Counted from the stretch's first letter, positions 1 through 6,876 are shown. The stretch is DNA of 36,817 nt from Betaproteobacteria bacterium CG2_30_68_42 (GCA_001872285.1 MNXU01000049.1:1-36817), one strand, 5' to 3'. Numbers and translations are program-made. Notes: a model not told the origin generated them from the sequence alone.

Positions 1-1
1 A

Positions 2-91
2 AGGCGGCGGGCGGAGGGCAACGCCTTCGTCAGCCGGGTGATGAAGGGCGCGAAGATCTGGTTGCTTGGGGACGAAGATGCCCTCGGGTAA
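2..91 (+). pseudogene. C-terminal end of a probable MNT-type nucleotidyltransferase (antitoxin), cut by the window edge
   Basis: An open frame enters from the window edge and ends at TAA 89-91, reading ...EGNAFVSRVMKGAKIWLLG and a few more residues. The tail resembles the end of minimal nucleotidyltransferases, which are the antitoxin partners in HEPN/MNT pairs. The stop overlaps the ATG at 78 of a second frame that looks like a HEPN start, the gene order expected of such a pair. Only 29 residues are visible, so no catalytic motif can be checked. The gene may be intact upstream of the window; it is listed here as partial. The family call is recognition of a short tail and rests partly on the neighbour. 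Confidence 0.4.
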
Positions 92-170
92 CCTGGAAAA
101 CCTCGTCCGTATCGGCAAGCTGAAGCGTGAAGCGCCGGATGGACGGGCGGGGGGCCGGGGTCAGGTCTAG
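78..170 (+). pseudogene. Truncated HEPN-domain toxin start, cut by repeat A
   Basis: The frame opens at ATG 78, overlapping the end of the preceding nucleotidyltransferase-like frame by 14 bp. It reads MPSGNLENLVRIGKLKREAP, the typical opening of small HEPN proteins paired with MNT antitoxins. About 26 codons in, at position 157, the sequence becomes repeat A, whose terminus supplies the last residues GQV and the TAG stop (168-170). The rest of the HEPN domain, including any RX4-6H catalytic motif, is missing, so no working toxin can be made from this copy. The family assignment is moderate because only the N-terminus remains; the truncation at the repeat boundary is directly visible. Confidence 0.5.
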
Positions 171-355
171 CTTTGTAGCACGCAGGAGGTGGGGCGAGGT
201 TGAGGGTCGGGGGATTCGTCCGTCGCCCTGCCCTGCGTGGTGGTTCTGCCGCGATTTGCGCGAAGGGCAGGCGTTCGGCGCAATGCGCTTCGCTCGTTGC
301 GCCCGGGCTACGGGCTGGCGGCGTGGCGGGATGCTACGATTCTAGACCTGACCCC
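157..355 (+). repeat. Short mobile repeat A (RAYT-type inverted termini, 199 bp, subfamily I)
   Basis: The left end is GGGGTCAGGTCTAGC-TTT-GTAGCA and the right end is its near inverse, TGCTAC-GAT-TCTAGACCTGACCCC. The interior has no convincing gene. It shares a 33-bp identical run (221-253) with repeat C (2017-2049), and both carry a GGCGCAATGCGCTTCGC-type GC-rich palindrome near the right end. The termini match those of the RAYT transposase element at 4572-5485, so this is most likely a non-autonomous relative mobilised in trans. It truncates the HEPN frame on its left and lies 67 bp upstream of the nuclease start. Confidence 0.85.
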
Positions 356-422
356 TTCCATGCGGCGTACCATGCGGGCTAGGGGGGCTGGCGTGGTGCC
401 GTTCGTGGGCGTGAGGAGGCGT

Positions 423-1007
423 ATGAACCTGCTCAGTGCAGTGCTTGCTTCGATTCTGACGCTCACGCTGTTGTGCGTGTCGGCCTCCGGCTGGGCGGCT
501 GCGCGCAGGCCGTGGGTGCAGTTCGTGGGCTGTCGTTACGTCGAGCAGCCCTACAACGACGGGGACAGCTTTCACGTGCGCTGCGGCGAAAAGGAGATGG
601 TGGTACGCCTGTACCTGGTGGACGCACCGGAGACCAGGCTTCAGCATGCGGACCGCGTTCGCGAACAGGCCGAGTATTTCGGCGTCACCATCGATGAGGC
701 CCTGTTCGCGGGCAAACGGGCGTCCGACACAGTTCGCGAAGCCTTGCGGGCGCCGTTCGTGGTCTGGACGCGCTGGGCGAGCGCAGGCGGCCGCGGCGCG
801 ACACCGCGTTATCTGGCCTTCGTGGAGGTGAACGGGCAGAGCCTGGCCGAGCTGCTGGTGAGCCGTGGTCTTGCGCGGATTAAGGGCATCCCGGCACCCA
901 GCCCACAGGGAACGCGTTCGTCCGAATTGCGCGCAAAGTTGTATGCGCTGGAGGGCGACGCAAAGCGGCAGCGCCGAGGCGTCTGGGCTACGTCGCGCGG
1001 CCGATAA
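423..1007 (+). CDS. Secreted thermonuclease (SNase-like) family protein
   Basis: A 194-residue protein with an N-terminal signal peptide (hydrophobic stretch about 4-20, likely cleavage after the Ala-rich segment near 27) followed by a staphylococcal-nuclease fold. The nuclease signature is visible: DGDSF (46-50), then RLYLVDAPETR (62-72), giving the Asp, Arg, Asp and Glu positions of the S. aureus active site, and a second Arg at 129 (TPRYLAF). A later segment LVSRGLARI and a C-terminal KRQRRGVW also fit the family. The start at 423 is preceded by GAGGAGG, so it is preferred over upstream in-frame ATGs near 360. Predicted role: Ca-dependent cleavage of DNA/RNA outside the cytoplasm. It is boxed between repeats A and B, with B starting 5 bp after the stop. 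Confidence 0.88.
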   Translation: MNLLSAVLASILTLTLLCVSASGWAAARRPWVQFVGCRYVEQPYNDGDSFHVRCGEKEMVVRLYLVDAPETRLQHADRVREQAEYFGVTIDEALFAGKRASDTVREALRAPFVVWTRWASAGGRGATPRYLAFVEVNGQSLAELLVSRGLARIKGIPAPSPQGTRSSELRAKLYALEGDAKRQRRGVWATSRGR

Positions 1008-1012
1008 CGGGC

Positions 1013-1257
1013 GGGGTCAGGTCTAGCTTTGTAGCATGGCGGGCTGAGCGCGCCGGCGGCTAGGCGGGGAACGGCGAGACGCAAGCGCCCTCTGGCAAGG
1101 ATCGCCACGTACCGCGGGAGGTCAGGGGCTGGCCTGCCTTCGCGTCTCCGCGAGCGTGTCGTGACGATGGCGGGAAAGCGGTCGTCGAGGCAGACGTCCG
1201 CAGCTCCGCCCGAAGGATGGGCGGAGCGGGCGATGCTACGATGCTAGACCTGACCCC
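1013..1257 (+). repeat. Short mobile repeat B (RAYT-type termini, 245 bp, subfamily II)
   Basis: Same terminal inverted sequences as A: left GGGGTCAGGTCTAGC-TTT-GTAGCAT, right ATGCTAC-GAT-GCTAGACCTGACCCC. The interior differs from A and C but aligns along its whole length with repeat D (2682-2926), which is also exactly 245 bp, including a shared GGCGGGGAACGGCGAGACG block and a CGGAGGATGGGCGGAGCG-like block before the right terminus. No credible coding capacity. It begins 5 bp after the nuclease stop and its right end cuts an IS630 transposase frame. Confidence 0.87.
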
Positions 1258-1438
1258 TTCCACTCGCCCGAAGTCCGTCCTCGCCCTCCTTACGGATCGA
1301 TGCTCTCCATCGGCGCACGCTTCGTCGGTCGACGCCAATGAGCTTGGCCACCTCGACGGGCATCATCCCCTCCCCGAGCAGCGTCAATGCTCGCCGGCGG
1401 CGGCGTTCAAGTTCCTCTGAAGTTCCGGTCGGTCGCAT
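1244..1438 (-). pseudogene. IS630-type transposase N-terminal fragment, cut by repeat B
   Basis: On the minus strand, ATG 1438 (preceded by GGAGGT) opens MRPTGTSEELERRRRRALTL followed by a helix-turn-helix reading EVAKLIGVDRRSVRRW. This is the classic N-terminal HTH of IS630/Tc1-type transposases. After about 60 residues the frame runs into repeat B at 1257 and stops at TAG inside the repeat terminus. The whole DDE catalytic domain is absent, so the fragment is dead. The stretch 1441-1508 upstream may include remains of the IS end but I cannot define it. Confidence 0.75.
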
Positions 1439-1508
1439 GGGATACCTCCGACCGGAAGTATAGGACATTACTTAAGCAGGAAACAATAGCCAGTTCATCG
1501 GGCGCTCC

Positions 1509-1859
1509 TCAATAACCGAATTCGCCCGACCACTCGCCCCGCCGGTAGTCGATGGTCAGCCAATGCGGCACAAAGGGGCTGGGGTTGGCGATAGGGAAGT
1601 CGTCCAGCGGCGGGCTGCCGGTGACATCGGCCATGGCGCACACGCGAGTCATCACTGGCCGGAAGCGTACCGAGAGCCGGTCCGATACCGGTATTGCGTC
1701 ATTCATGACCGATTCACTGAAGCGCACCCGCTTGCGGATCAGGCAGGAAAACAGCAGTTCCATCTCGGCCTGCAGGGGAGCCGTGCGTTCCGCGAGGGCG
1801 CGCGCTGCCCGTGGGCTTACGCGGATATCTAGTTTTTTGTCGGCTAGGGTGATATTCAT
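1509..1859 (-). CDS. Conserved-looking hypothetical protein, 116 aa
   Basis: ATG at 1859 follows AAGGAA at normal spacing; the protein is 116 residues with no signal peptide or membrane segment. It begins MNITLADKKLDIRVSPRAAR and ends with HWLTIDYRRGEWSGEFGY. A central stretch ELLFSCLIRKRVRF and a C-terminal Pro-rich, aromatic segment are the only notable features. Balanced composition, a proper ribosome site and high GC at third positions support a real gene. I do not recognise the family and assign no function. It sits in the repeat-rich strip between the IS630 remnant and repeat C. Confidence 0.65.
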   Translation of the reverse strand: MNITLADKKLDIRVSPRAARALAERTAPLQAEMELLFSCLIRKRVRFSESVMNDAIPVSDRLSVRFRPVMTRVCAMADVTGSPPLDDFPIANPSPFVPHWLTIDYRRGEWSGEFGY

Positions 1860-1951
1860 CGCAATTTCCTTGGCTGGACTTGAAGGGTGCCCAGTTGACG
1901 CCCACCGCGATTGGTCGCTGGCGGGCGGGTTTCCTTACGGATCAAATATAC

Positions 1952-2154
1952 GGGGTCAGGTCTAGCTTCGTAGCATGCGGAGGGCGGGGCGAGCTCGGGG
2001 GTCGCCGACGTTCGTGCGTCGCCCTGCCCTGCGTGGTGGTTCTGCCGCGCTTCGCAAGGCGGGCGGACGTTCGGCGCGATGCGCTCCGCTTATTGCGCCC
2101 TACGGTTACGGGCTGGCGGGGGAGCGGGGATGCTACGATGCTAGACCTGACCCC
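1952..2154 (+). repeat. Short mobile repeat C (RAYT-type termini, 203 bp, subfamily I)
   Basis: Left terminus GGGGTCAGGTCTAGC-TTC-GTAGCAT; right terminus ATGCTAC-GAT-GCTAGACCTGACCCC. The interior is homologous to repeat A (33 identical bp at 2017-2049; similar GGCGCGATGCGCTCCGC palindrome near 2070-2100). It is noncoding as far as I can see. Its right end abuts the remnant of an exported protein gene, whose stop codon lies 1 bp outside the repeat. Confidence 0.86.
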
Positions 2155-2155
2155 T

Positions 2156-2269
2156 TCAATGCACGCAGTCTGCGAGATTGCCGTCGATGACGAAGGCCAA
2201 GGCCGATCCGGAGATCGAGAAGCCGGCCAGGGCGCCGGCGATGAGGGATCGAGCAATCATTTTGTACAT
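2156..2269 (-). pseudogene. Start of an exported protein gene, truncated next to repeat C
   Basis: ATG 2269 on the minus strand opens a clear signal peptide: MYKMIARSLIAGALAGFSIS, then GSALA and a mature start FVIDGNLADC. After 37 codons it meets TGA at 2156-2158, directly beside repeat C (ends 2154). A signal peptide with only about a dozen mature residues is unlikely to be a full gene. The FVIDGNLAD start resembles surface proteins whose mature part begins with a DGxLxDW-type segment, but this is only suggestive. Probably a secreted protein gene lost by insertion of, or recombination at, repeat C. It could instead be a very short exported peptide. Confidence 0.45.
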
Positions 2270-2303
2270 CTTGGTGTCCAGTCCAGCTTCGATGCTCTTG
2301 TCG

Positions 2304-2510
2304 TCAGTCGTCGAGATCGAGGTCGGAATCGTCCTCCTCATTCGCTCCGGCGGCGGCCGCATCGAGCTGGGCGAGGCGTGCCAGATCGGCGTGGTAGGAC
2401 GCGATCTGCTGCATCAGTCCCGGCAGCGGCGGAATGGCTTCGCCGGCGCGCAGCGGGCGGCAGACGTGGTGAAAACTCTCGGACGACGACAGACGGGCAC
2501 GTTGGAACAT
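2304..2510 (-). CDS. Small hypothetical protein, 68 aa, acidic tail
   Basis: ATG 2510 is preceded by GAGGAG and encodes 68 residues beginning MFQRARLSSSESFHHVCRPL, with a Pro-rich centre (AIPPLPGLM), a helical segment (QQIASYHADLARLAQL) and a strongly acidic end (EEDDSDLDLDD). There is no signal peptide. It lies 34 bp upstream of the truncated exported-protein frame on the same strand, so the two could once have been cotranscribed. I do not recognise the family. The ribosome site and residue composition argue that it is real. Confidence 0.55.
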   Translation of the reverse strand: MFQRARLSSSESFHHVCRPLRAGEAIPPLPGLMQQIASYHADLARLAQLDAAAAGANEEDDSDLDLDD

Positions 2511-2681
2511 GTGTTGATCTCCTCGAAGTTTCCCCGGCAAATCGGGCGATCACAGTCTATGTGGCTCGAGGGGCGGCCTTCCGTGACATTGTTGTCGCCA
2601 CGGTGCGCACCCCGCGCGGCGACCGTGAGATAGTTGCCACTGAGGACGACGTCACCCGCGAAAGCGCGGGGTCAAAAGCGC

Positions 2682-2926
2682 GGGGTCAGGTCTAGCTTCG
2701 TAGCATGGCGGACGCGAGCGTGCCGGTGGCCGGGCGGGGAACGGCGAGACGCAAGCTCCCATCGGCGGGGGTCGCCACCGACCGCGGGAGGTCAGGCGCT
2801 GGCCTGCCCTCGCGTTCTGCGAGCGTGTCGCAACGATTGCGGGAATGTGGTCGTCGAGGCCGACGTCCGCGGCTTCGCCCGGAGGATGGGCGGAGCGGGC
2901 GATGCTACGATGCTAGACCTGACCCC
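2682..2926 (+). repeat. Short mobile repeat D (RAYT-type termini, 245 bp, subfamily II)
   Basis: Left terminus GGGGTCAGGTCTAGC-TTC-GTAGCAT, right terminus ATGCTAC-GAT-GCTAGACCTGACCCC. It aligns end to end with repeat B and has the same length. The 14 bp AAAGCGCGGGGTCA occurs twice in tandem at 2661-2674 and 2675-2688, the second copy running into the repeat start. The right end stops 10 bp from the CCA end of tRNA-Glu, so the element forms the immediate downstream region of the tRNA operon. Confidence 0.87.
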
Positions 2927-2936
2927 GCAGATGTGC

Positions 2937-3012
2937 TGGCGTCCCCACGGGGATTCGAACCCCGGTTACCGCCGTGAAAGGGCGATGTCCTAGGCCTCTA
3001 GACGATGGGGAC
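2937..3012 (-). tRNA. tRNA-Glu (anticodon TTC)
   Basis: On the minus strand the sequence folds as a full cloverleaf of 76 nt with an encoded CCA. The acceptor stem is GTCCCCA paired with TGGGGAC, the T loop is GGTTCGAATCC, and the anticodon loop CCTTTCACG has TTC at the anticodon position. The downstream gene of a two-tRNA unit, it follows tRNA-Ala after 6 nt. Repeat D begins 10 bp beyond its 3' end. Confidence 0.95.
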
Positions 3013-3018
3013 CGATGT

Positions 3019-3094
<76 letters not shown>

Positions 3095-3110
3095 CACGAG
3101 AGAGTCGCGG

Positions 3111-3139
3111 ATTATACGGGCGGCACCCAGCGTTGTAAA
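3111..3139 (-). promoter_or_regulatory. Sigma-70 promoter for the tRNA-Ala/tRNA-Glu operon
   Basis: Reading the minus strand, TTTACA (3134-3139) and TATAAT (3111-3116) are separated by exactly 17 bp. The expected start is near 3104, about 10 bases before tRNA-Ala. A consensus -10 box and ideal spacing make this the best-supported promoter in the window. Confidence 0.8.
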
Positions 3140-3157
3140 CGACGCGAGGCGCGCGCT

Positions 3158-4567
3158 TCAGAGGAGCTTGCCCGGATTCATGAGTCCCCGGGGGTCGAGG
3201 GCCGTCTTGATCCGGCGCATGAGATCGAGCTCGATCGCGCTCCTGTAGCGCCGGATTTCCTCGCGCTTGAGCTGACCGATGCCGTGCTCGGCGCTGATGC
3301 TGCCGCCGAGCGCGGCCACCAGGTCGTAGACGATGCGGTTCGCCTGCGGCGTCTGCGCGATGAAGGCGTCATTTTCGGTGGCCTGCGGCCGCGACAGGTT
3401 GTAGTGCAGGTTGCCGTCGCCGATGTGGCCGAAGACGACGAAGCGCACCTCGCCGAACGCTTCGCGCAGCGCCTGCCCCGCGCGTTCGAGGAACTCGGGG
3501 ATGCGGCCCGGCGGCACCGAGATGTCGTGCTTGATGCTGACGCCTTCGATGCGCTGCGCTTCCGAGATGCTCTCGCGCAGTTTCCACAGCGAGGCGGCCT
3601 GCGCCTCGCTCGCGGCGATCACCGCATCGGCGACAAGACCGGCCGCGTGCGCATCGGCGAGCGCGGCGGCGAGCGCATCGCCCGGCTCGCGGTCCGGTTC
3701 GCTGTCCGCGATCTCGGCGAGCACCTGCCACGGATGTGCGCGGCCGAGAGGGTCGCGCGTGCCGGGGATGTGGCGCAGCACGAGTTCGAGCGCGCTGCGC
3801 CCGGCGATCTCGAAGGCGGAGATGCGCTCGCCGAAGCGCTCGCGCAGGCGCGAAGCCAGCGTGACGGCCGCAGCGGGGCCGGCCACCGCGGCCCACGCGA
3901 CGGCGCGCGCGTGGGCGAGCGGGAACAGGCGCAGCACGGCCGCGGTGATGATGCCGAGCGTGCCCTCGGCGCCGATGAAGAGCTGCTTGAGGTCGTAGCC
4001 GGTGTTGTCCTTGGCGAGCGCGCGCAGGCCGTCCCAGAGCGTGCCGTCGGGCAGCACCACCTCGAGGCCGAGGGTGAGCGCGCGCATGCTCCCGTAGCGC
4101 AGCACGTGGATGCCGCCGGCATTGGTCGCGAGGTTGCCGCCGATCTGGCAGCTTCCCTCGGAGGCGAGGCTGAGCGGAAAGAGCCGCCCGGCCGCGCGCG
4201 CGGCCTCCTGCACCCGCGCGAGCGTGCAACCGGCTTCGACCGTGATCGTGAAGTCGGCCGGATCGATCGCGCGGATGCGGTCGAGCCGGGTGAGGCCGAT
4301 GACGACGGTCTCTCCCGTCTCGTCTGGCGTGGCGCCGCCGACCAGTCCGGTGTTGCCTCCCTGGGCGAGCATCGGCACGCGGCTGCGCGCGCACAGCGCG
4401 ACCACCTGTGCGACCTGCTCGCTCGTGGCCGGACGCACGACGCAGCGGGCGCGCCCGTGGTAGCGGCCGCGCCAGTCGGTCAGCCAGGGCGCCGCGTCTT
4501 CGCCGGTGAGGACCTCGCGGCTACCGACGATGCCGGCGAGCGCCGCCAGCAATTGCGCATCGTTCAT
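3158..4567 (-). CDS. FAD-binding oxidoreductase, D-2-hydroxyglutarate/D-lactate dehydrogenase type
   Basis: A 469-residue protein of the GlcD/D2HGDH family. The N-terminal half is a PCMH-type FAD-binding domain with QGGNTGLVGGATP, GGNLATNAGG and FIGAEGTLGIITA. The C-terminal FAD-oxidase domain has GHIGDGNLHYN and SAEHGIGQLKREEI, whose His residues bind the metal and substrate in this family. It likely oxidises a D-2-hydroxyacid (hydroxyglutarate or lactate) and passes electrons to a flavoprotein or quinone; the exact substrate cannot be read. Start ATG 4567 gives the usual family N-terminus (MNDAQLLAAL). Mobile element E ends 4 bp upstream of this start, so the original leader and ribosome site have been displaced; only CAGG remains before the ATG. 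Confidence 0.88.
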   Translation of the reverse strand: MNDAQLLAALAGIVGSREVLTGEDAAPWLTDWRGRYHGRARCVVRPATSEQVAQVVALCARSRVPMLAQGGNTGLVGGATPDETGETVVIGLTRLDRIRAIDPADFTITVEAGCTLARVQEAARAAGRLFPLSLASEGSCQIGGNLATNAGGIHVLRYGSMRALTLGLEVVLPDGTLWDGLRALAKDNTGYDLKQLFIGAEGTLGIITAAVLRLFPLAHARAVAWAAVAGPAAAVTLASRLRERFGERISAFEIAGRSALELVLRHIPGTRDPLGRAHPWQVLAEIADSEPDREPGDALAAALADAHAAGLVADAVIAASEAQAASLWKLRESISEAQRIEGVSIKHDISVPPGRIPEFLERAGQALREAFGEVRFVVFGHIGDGNLHYNLSRPQATENDAFIAQTPQANRIVYDLVAALGGSISAEHGIGQLKREEIRRYRSAIELDLMRRIKTALDPRGLMNPGKLL

Positions 4568-4571
4568 CCTG

Positions 4572-5485
4572 GGGGTCAGGTCTAGCAATGTAGCATCGCT
4601 ATGCCAAAGTCCTGACGATCCGTCCCACCGTGGTGAAGTGGATCCCGAAATGCGCGGCGATGCTCTGATAGGAATATGCGCCGGTGGCATGCGCGGCCCG
4701 GATGGCGGCATCCCGGTCATGGATGCGGCTTGCGATCTGCACCAGCGAGGGCGCGGGCGGGCGACGCTGGGCGAGCGGAATCTGCACATCGCCCTCACCC
4801 GATGGCCGTCGAGCCTGTACGCGCCGCACGAACCCCTCGTCGCCCAGATACAACTGCCCGCGCACACCGGACCAGGGTGATGGGGCATCGATGCCTTCCG
4901 CGACGAAGCCGGCATAGCGCTCGCGCGCCAGGCTGCGCCGCTTGGCGAACTGCTCCAGCACGACATCGGCCGCCAGCCAGGCAGGTGGCGCTTCCAAGCC
5001 GATGCTCGCACGATAGCTGCTCCAGCGCCAGTCCGCCGGCTTTTTCACCATCCCGGCACGCACGGGATTGAGCACGATATAGCGCGACAGTTCGAGCAGG
5101 TAGGCATCGGCTTCGACGAGGATCGCCTTGTAACGCCCCTGGAACAGGTGCCCCGCGCGGTCGTGGCGGCGATTGCTCGCCTGGGTATAGACACCGTTGA
5201 GCTGGCGCATTCCGCGCGAGAGGTTGCCGTCCGGGGTGCGCACGAGCAGGTGGTAGTGATTGCCCATCAGGCAATACGCGCAGCAGACCCAGTTGAACCG
5301 CTGCGCCACCTGGCCGAGGATCGACAGGAACGCCGAGCGGTCCTCATCGTCCTCGAAGATGTCTTCGCGCCGGTCGCCACGCGAGGTGACGTGGTAGAGG
5401 GCGCCGGGGAACTCGATGCGCAGCGGTCGGGACATGGCAAGCGCGACTCTAGCGCGTGCCATGCTACAAAGCTAGACCTGACCCC
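4572..5485 (-). mobile_element. Element E: RAYT transposase unit with the same termini as repeats A-D
   Basis: A 914-bp unit bounded by GGGGTCAGGTCTAGC-AAT-GTAGCATCGC at the left and GCATGCTAC-AAA-GCTAGACCTGACCCC at the right, enclosing one RAYT gene. Its termini match the four short repeats over about 28 bp per side. Polarity is conserved: the end with TTT/TTC in the 3-nt linker lies 5' of the transposase gene here and is the left end in A-D, while the other end has ATC or ATT-like linkers. It sits precisely between genes: 3 bp from the phaR stop and 4 bp from the flavoenzyme start. No target duplication is apparent, as expected for HUH/Y1 enzymes. Likely the autonomous member of the family. 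Confidence 0.85.
4599..5435 (-). CDS. REP-associated tyrosine transposase (RAYT, Y1/HUH family)
   Basis: A 278-residue single-strand DNA transposase. It begins MSRPLRIEFPGALYHVTSRG, the family hallmark. The HUH metal-binding motif is NHYH (59-62), and the catalytic tyrosine is probably Tyr83 in VYTQASNRRH, followed by GHLFQGRYKAIL and NPVRAGMV. The C-terminal part (about 255-275, YSYQSIAAHFGIHFTTVGRI) is a DnaA-like helix-turn-helix often found in longer RAYTs. ATG 5435 is chosen over ATG 5462, which lies in the repeat terminus. RAYTs cleave REP hairpins and are thought to spread REP/REPIN repeats; here the flanking termini recur in four noncoding repeats in the same window. All catalytic residues are present, so it may be active. 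Confidence 0.93.
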   Translation of the reverse strand: MSRPLRIEFPGALYHVTSRGDRREDIFEDDEDRSAFLSILGQVAQRFNWVCCAYCLMGNHYHLLVRTPDGNLSRGMRQLNGVYTQASNRRHDRAGHLFQGRYKAILVEADAYLLELSRYIVLNPVRAGMVKKPADWRWSSYRASIGLEAPPAWLAADVVLEQFAKRRSLARERYAGFVAEGIDAPSPWSGVRGQLYLGDEGFVRRVQARRPSGEGDVQIPLAQRRPPAPSLVQIASRIHDRDAAIRAAHATGAYSYQSIAAHFGIHFTTVGRIVRTLA

Positions 5486-5488
5486 GCC

Positions 5489-6043
5489 TTACTTCTTCTT
5501 TTCGGTGTGTTCGGCGGCAGGGAATTGCATGCCGGCGAAGAGGTTGCGCGCCTGGCCCTGGAGCTGTTCCTGCATCTGGCGGAACATCTTCTGGCTCTGC
5601 TCCATGTAGGTCCCCATCATGCTCTGCATGGCTGGGCCCTGGAAGCTGAGGAACTGCGTCCACAGGTCCTTGCTGACCGGGGAATTCTCTCCGTAGAGCG
5701 CGCGCGTCTGCTCCTGGAACTTCTGCTGCATGCTGGTGAAGGCCTTGATGTTGGTCTCGAGATACTTGCCCATCATGCCCTGCATGGCGTCGCCGTAGAA
5801 GCGGATCATCTGGGCCAGCATGTCGCTCGAGAACATCGGCGCACCGCCCGCTTCCTCCTCGAGGATGATCTGCATCAGGATGCTGCGGGTGAGCTCCTCC
5901 CCGCTCTTGGCATCGATGACATGGAACTGCTCGTGACGCAGCACGAGGTCCTTGATGTCGGCCAGCGTGATGTAGGCGCTGGTCCGGGTGTCGTAGAGCC
6001 GGCGGTTGGGGTATTTCTTGATCAGACGAGGTTGCTCGGACAT
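5489..6043 (-). CDS. phaR: PHA synthesis repressor PhaR
   Basis: A 184-residue regulator. The N-terminal domain RLIKKYPNRRLYDTRTSAYI (about 6-25) is the DNA/PHB-binding region, followed by a PHB-accumulation regulatory segment with repeated Met/Gln-rich helices (MQGMMGKYLE, MQSMMGTYMEQSQKMFRQMQ). In relatives, PhaR represses phasin and its own gene until it is titrated onto PHB granules. The start at 6043 has GGAG upstream, and a TATAAT-like box lies in the 60-bp gap to phaB, so it can be transcribed apart from the upstream pha genes. Element E starts 3 bp beyond its stop. Confidence 0.93.
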   Translation of the reverse strand: MSEQPRLIKKYPNRRLYDTRTSAYITLADIKDLVLRHEQFHVIDAKSGEELTRSILMQIILEEEAGGAPMFSSDMLAQMIRFYGDAMQGMMGKYLETNIKAFTSMQQKFQEQTRALYGENSPVSKDLWTQFLSFQGPAMQSMMGTYMEQSQKMFRQMQEQLQGQARNLFAGMQFPAAEHTEKKK

Positions 6044-6076
6044 CGCTGGGCTCCGGAGTTTGCGTTCCATAGAGCG

Positions 6077-6082
6077 ATTATA
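6077..6082 (-). promoter_or_regulatory. Probable -10 box of a phaR promoter
   Basis: Minus-strand TATAAT within CTGTATATAATCGC, about 34 bp upstream of the phaR start. The -35 match is poor (around GTGACG near the phaB stop), so it may be weak or activator-dependent. PhaR autoregulation is known in relatives, but no operator can be defined here. Confidence 0.45.
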
Positions 6083-6103
6083 TACAGCCGTCCACGGCGT
6101 CAC

Positions 6104-6844
6104 TCAGTACATGTGCAGGCCGCCATTGATGTTCAGCGTCGCACCGGTCATGTATCCGGCATGCTCCGAGGCGAGATAAGCGACCAGATGGCCGATCTCC
6201 TCGGGCTTGCCGAGCCGGCCCATCGGGATCTGGGCGACGATCTGCTCGCGCACCTCGGGCTTGATCGCCATCACCATGTCGGTCCCGACGTACCCCGGCG
6301 CGATGGCATTTACGGTGACGCCCTTCTTGGCCACCTCCTGGGCGATCGCGCGCGTGAAGCCGAGGATGCCGGCCTTGGCCGCGCAATAATTGGCCTGGCC
6401 GAACTGGCCCTTGATCCCATTGACCGAGGACAGACTGACGACGCGTCCCCAGCCGCGCTCGCACATGCTGCCCAGCACCTCGTGGGTGACGTTGTAGACG
6501 CTGCCCAGGTTGATCGCGATCACGGCGTCCCACGCGCTGCGGTCCATCTTGCGGAACATGGAGTCGCGCGTGATGCCGGCGTTATTGACGAGCACGGACA
6601 CCGGTCCGACCTCGGCTTCGATCCGCCGCACCATCTCCCGGCACGATTCGTGATCGGCGACATCGCCCTCGGCGGCAGCGAAATCGTAGCCGTCCGCCTT
6701 CATGCGGGCGAGCCACGCATCCCGGTCGGGATAGCCGGGCAGACAGTTCGCCACCACGGTGAAGCCGTCTCCGGCCAGTGCCTTGCAGATCGCGGTGCCG
6801 AGCCCTCCCATCCCGCCGGTCACCAATGCCACTTTTTTCGTCAT
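6104..6844 (-). CDS. phaB: Acetoacetyl-CoA reductase, NADPH-dependent (first-type PhaB)
   Basis: A 246-residue short-chain dehydrogenase that reduces acetoacetyl-CoA to (R)-3-hydroxybutyryl-CoA, the PHB precursor. Visible features: TGGMGGLGTAIC nucleotide-binding loop (9-20), NNAGITRD (87-94), catalytic Ser140, Tyr153 and Lys157 (NYCAAKAG), and the family ending NINGGLHMY. The length is exactly that of PhaB proteins. It is the downstream one of two tandem paralogues and is separated from the other by 56 bp containing a GC hairpin. Third gene of a phaC-phaB-phaB-phaR array; no phaA thiolase is in the window. Confidence 0.95.
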   Translation of the reverse strand: MTKKVALVTGGMGGLGTAICKALAGDGFTVVANCLPGYPDRDAWLARMKADGYDFAAAEGDVADHESCREMVRRIEAEVGPVSVLVNNAGITRDSMFRKMDRSAWDAVIAINLGSVYNVTHEVLGSMCERGWGRVVSLSSVNGIKGQFGQANYCAAKAGILGFTRAIAQEVAKKGVTVNAIAPGYVGTDMVMAIKPEVREQIVAQIPMGRLGKPEEIGHLVAYLASEHAGYMTGATLNINGGLHMY

Positions 6845-6876
6845 GTGTCGTGCTTCCCTGGTTGATCGAATTACGG

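Noticed and set aside
1880-2695. A 271-codon plus-strand frame
   Set aside because: It runs through repeat C, the truncated exported gene and the 68-residue gene in antisense, and ends in repeat D; its length reflects GC bias and repeats.
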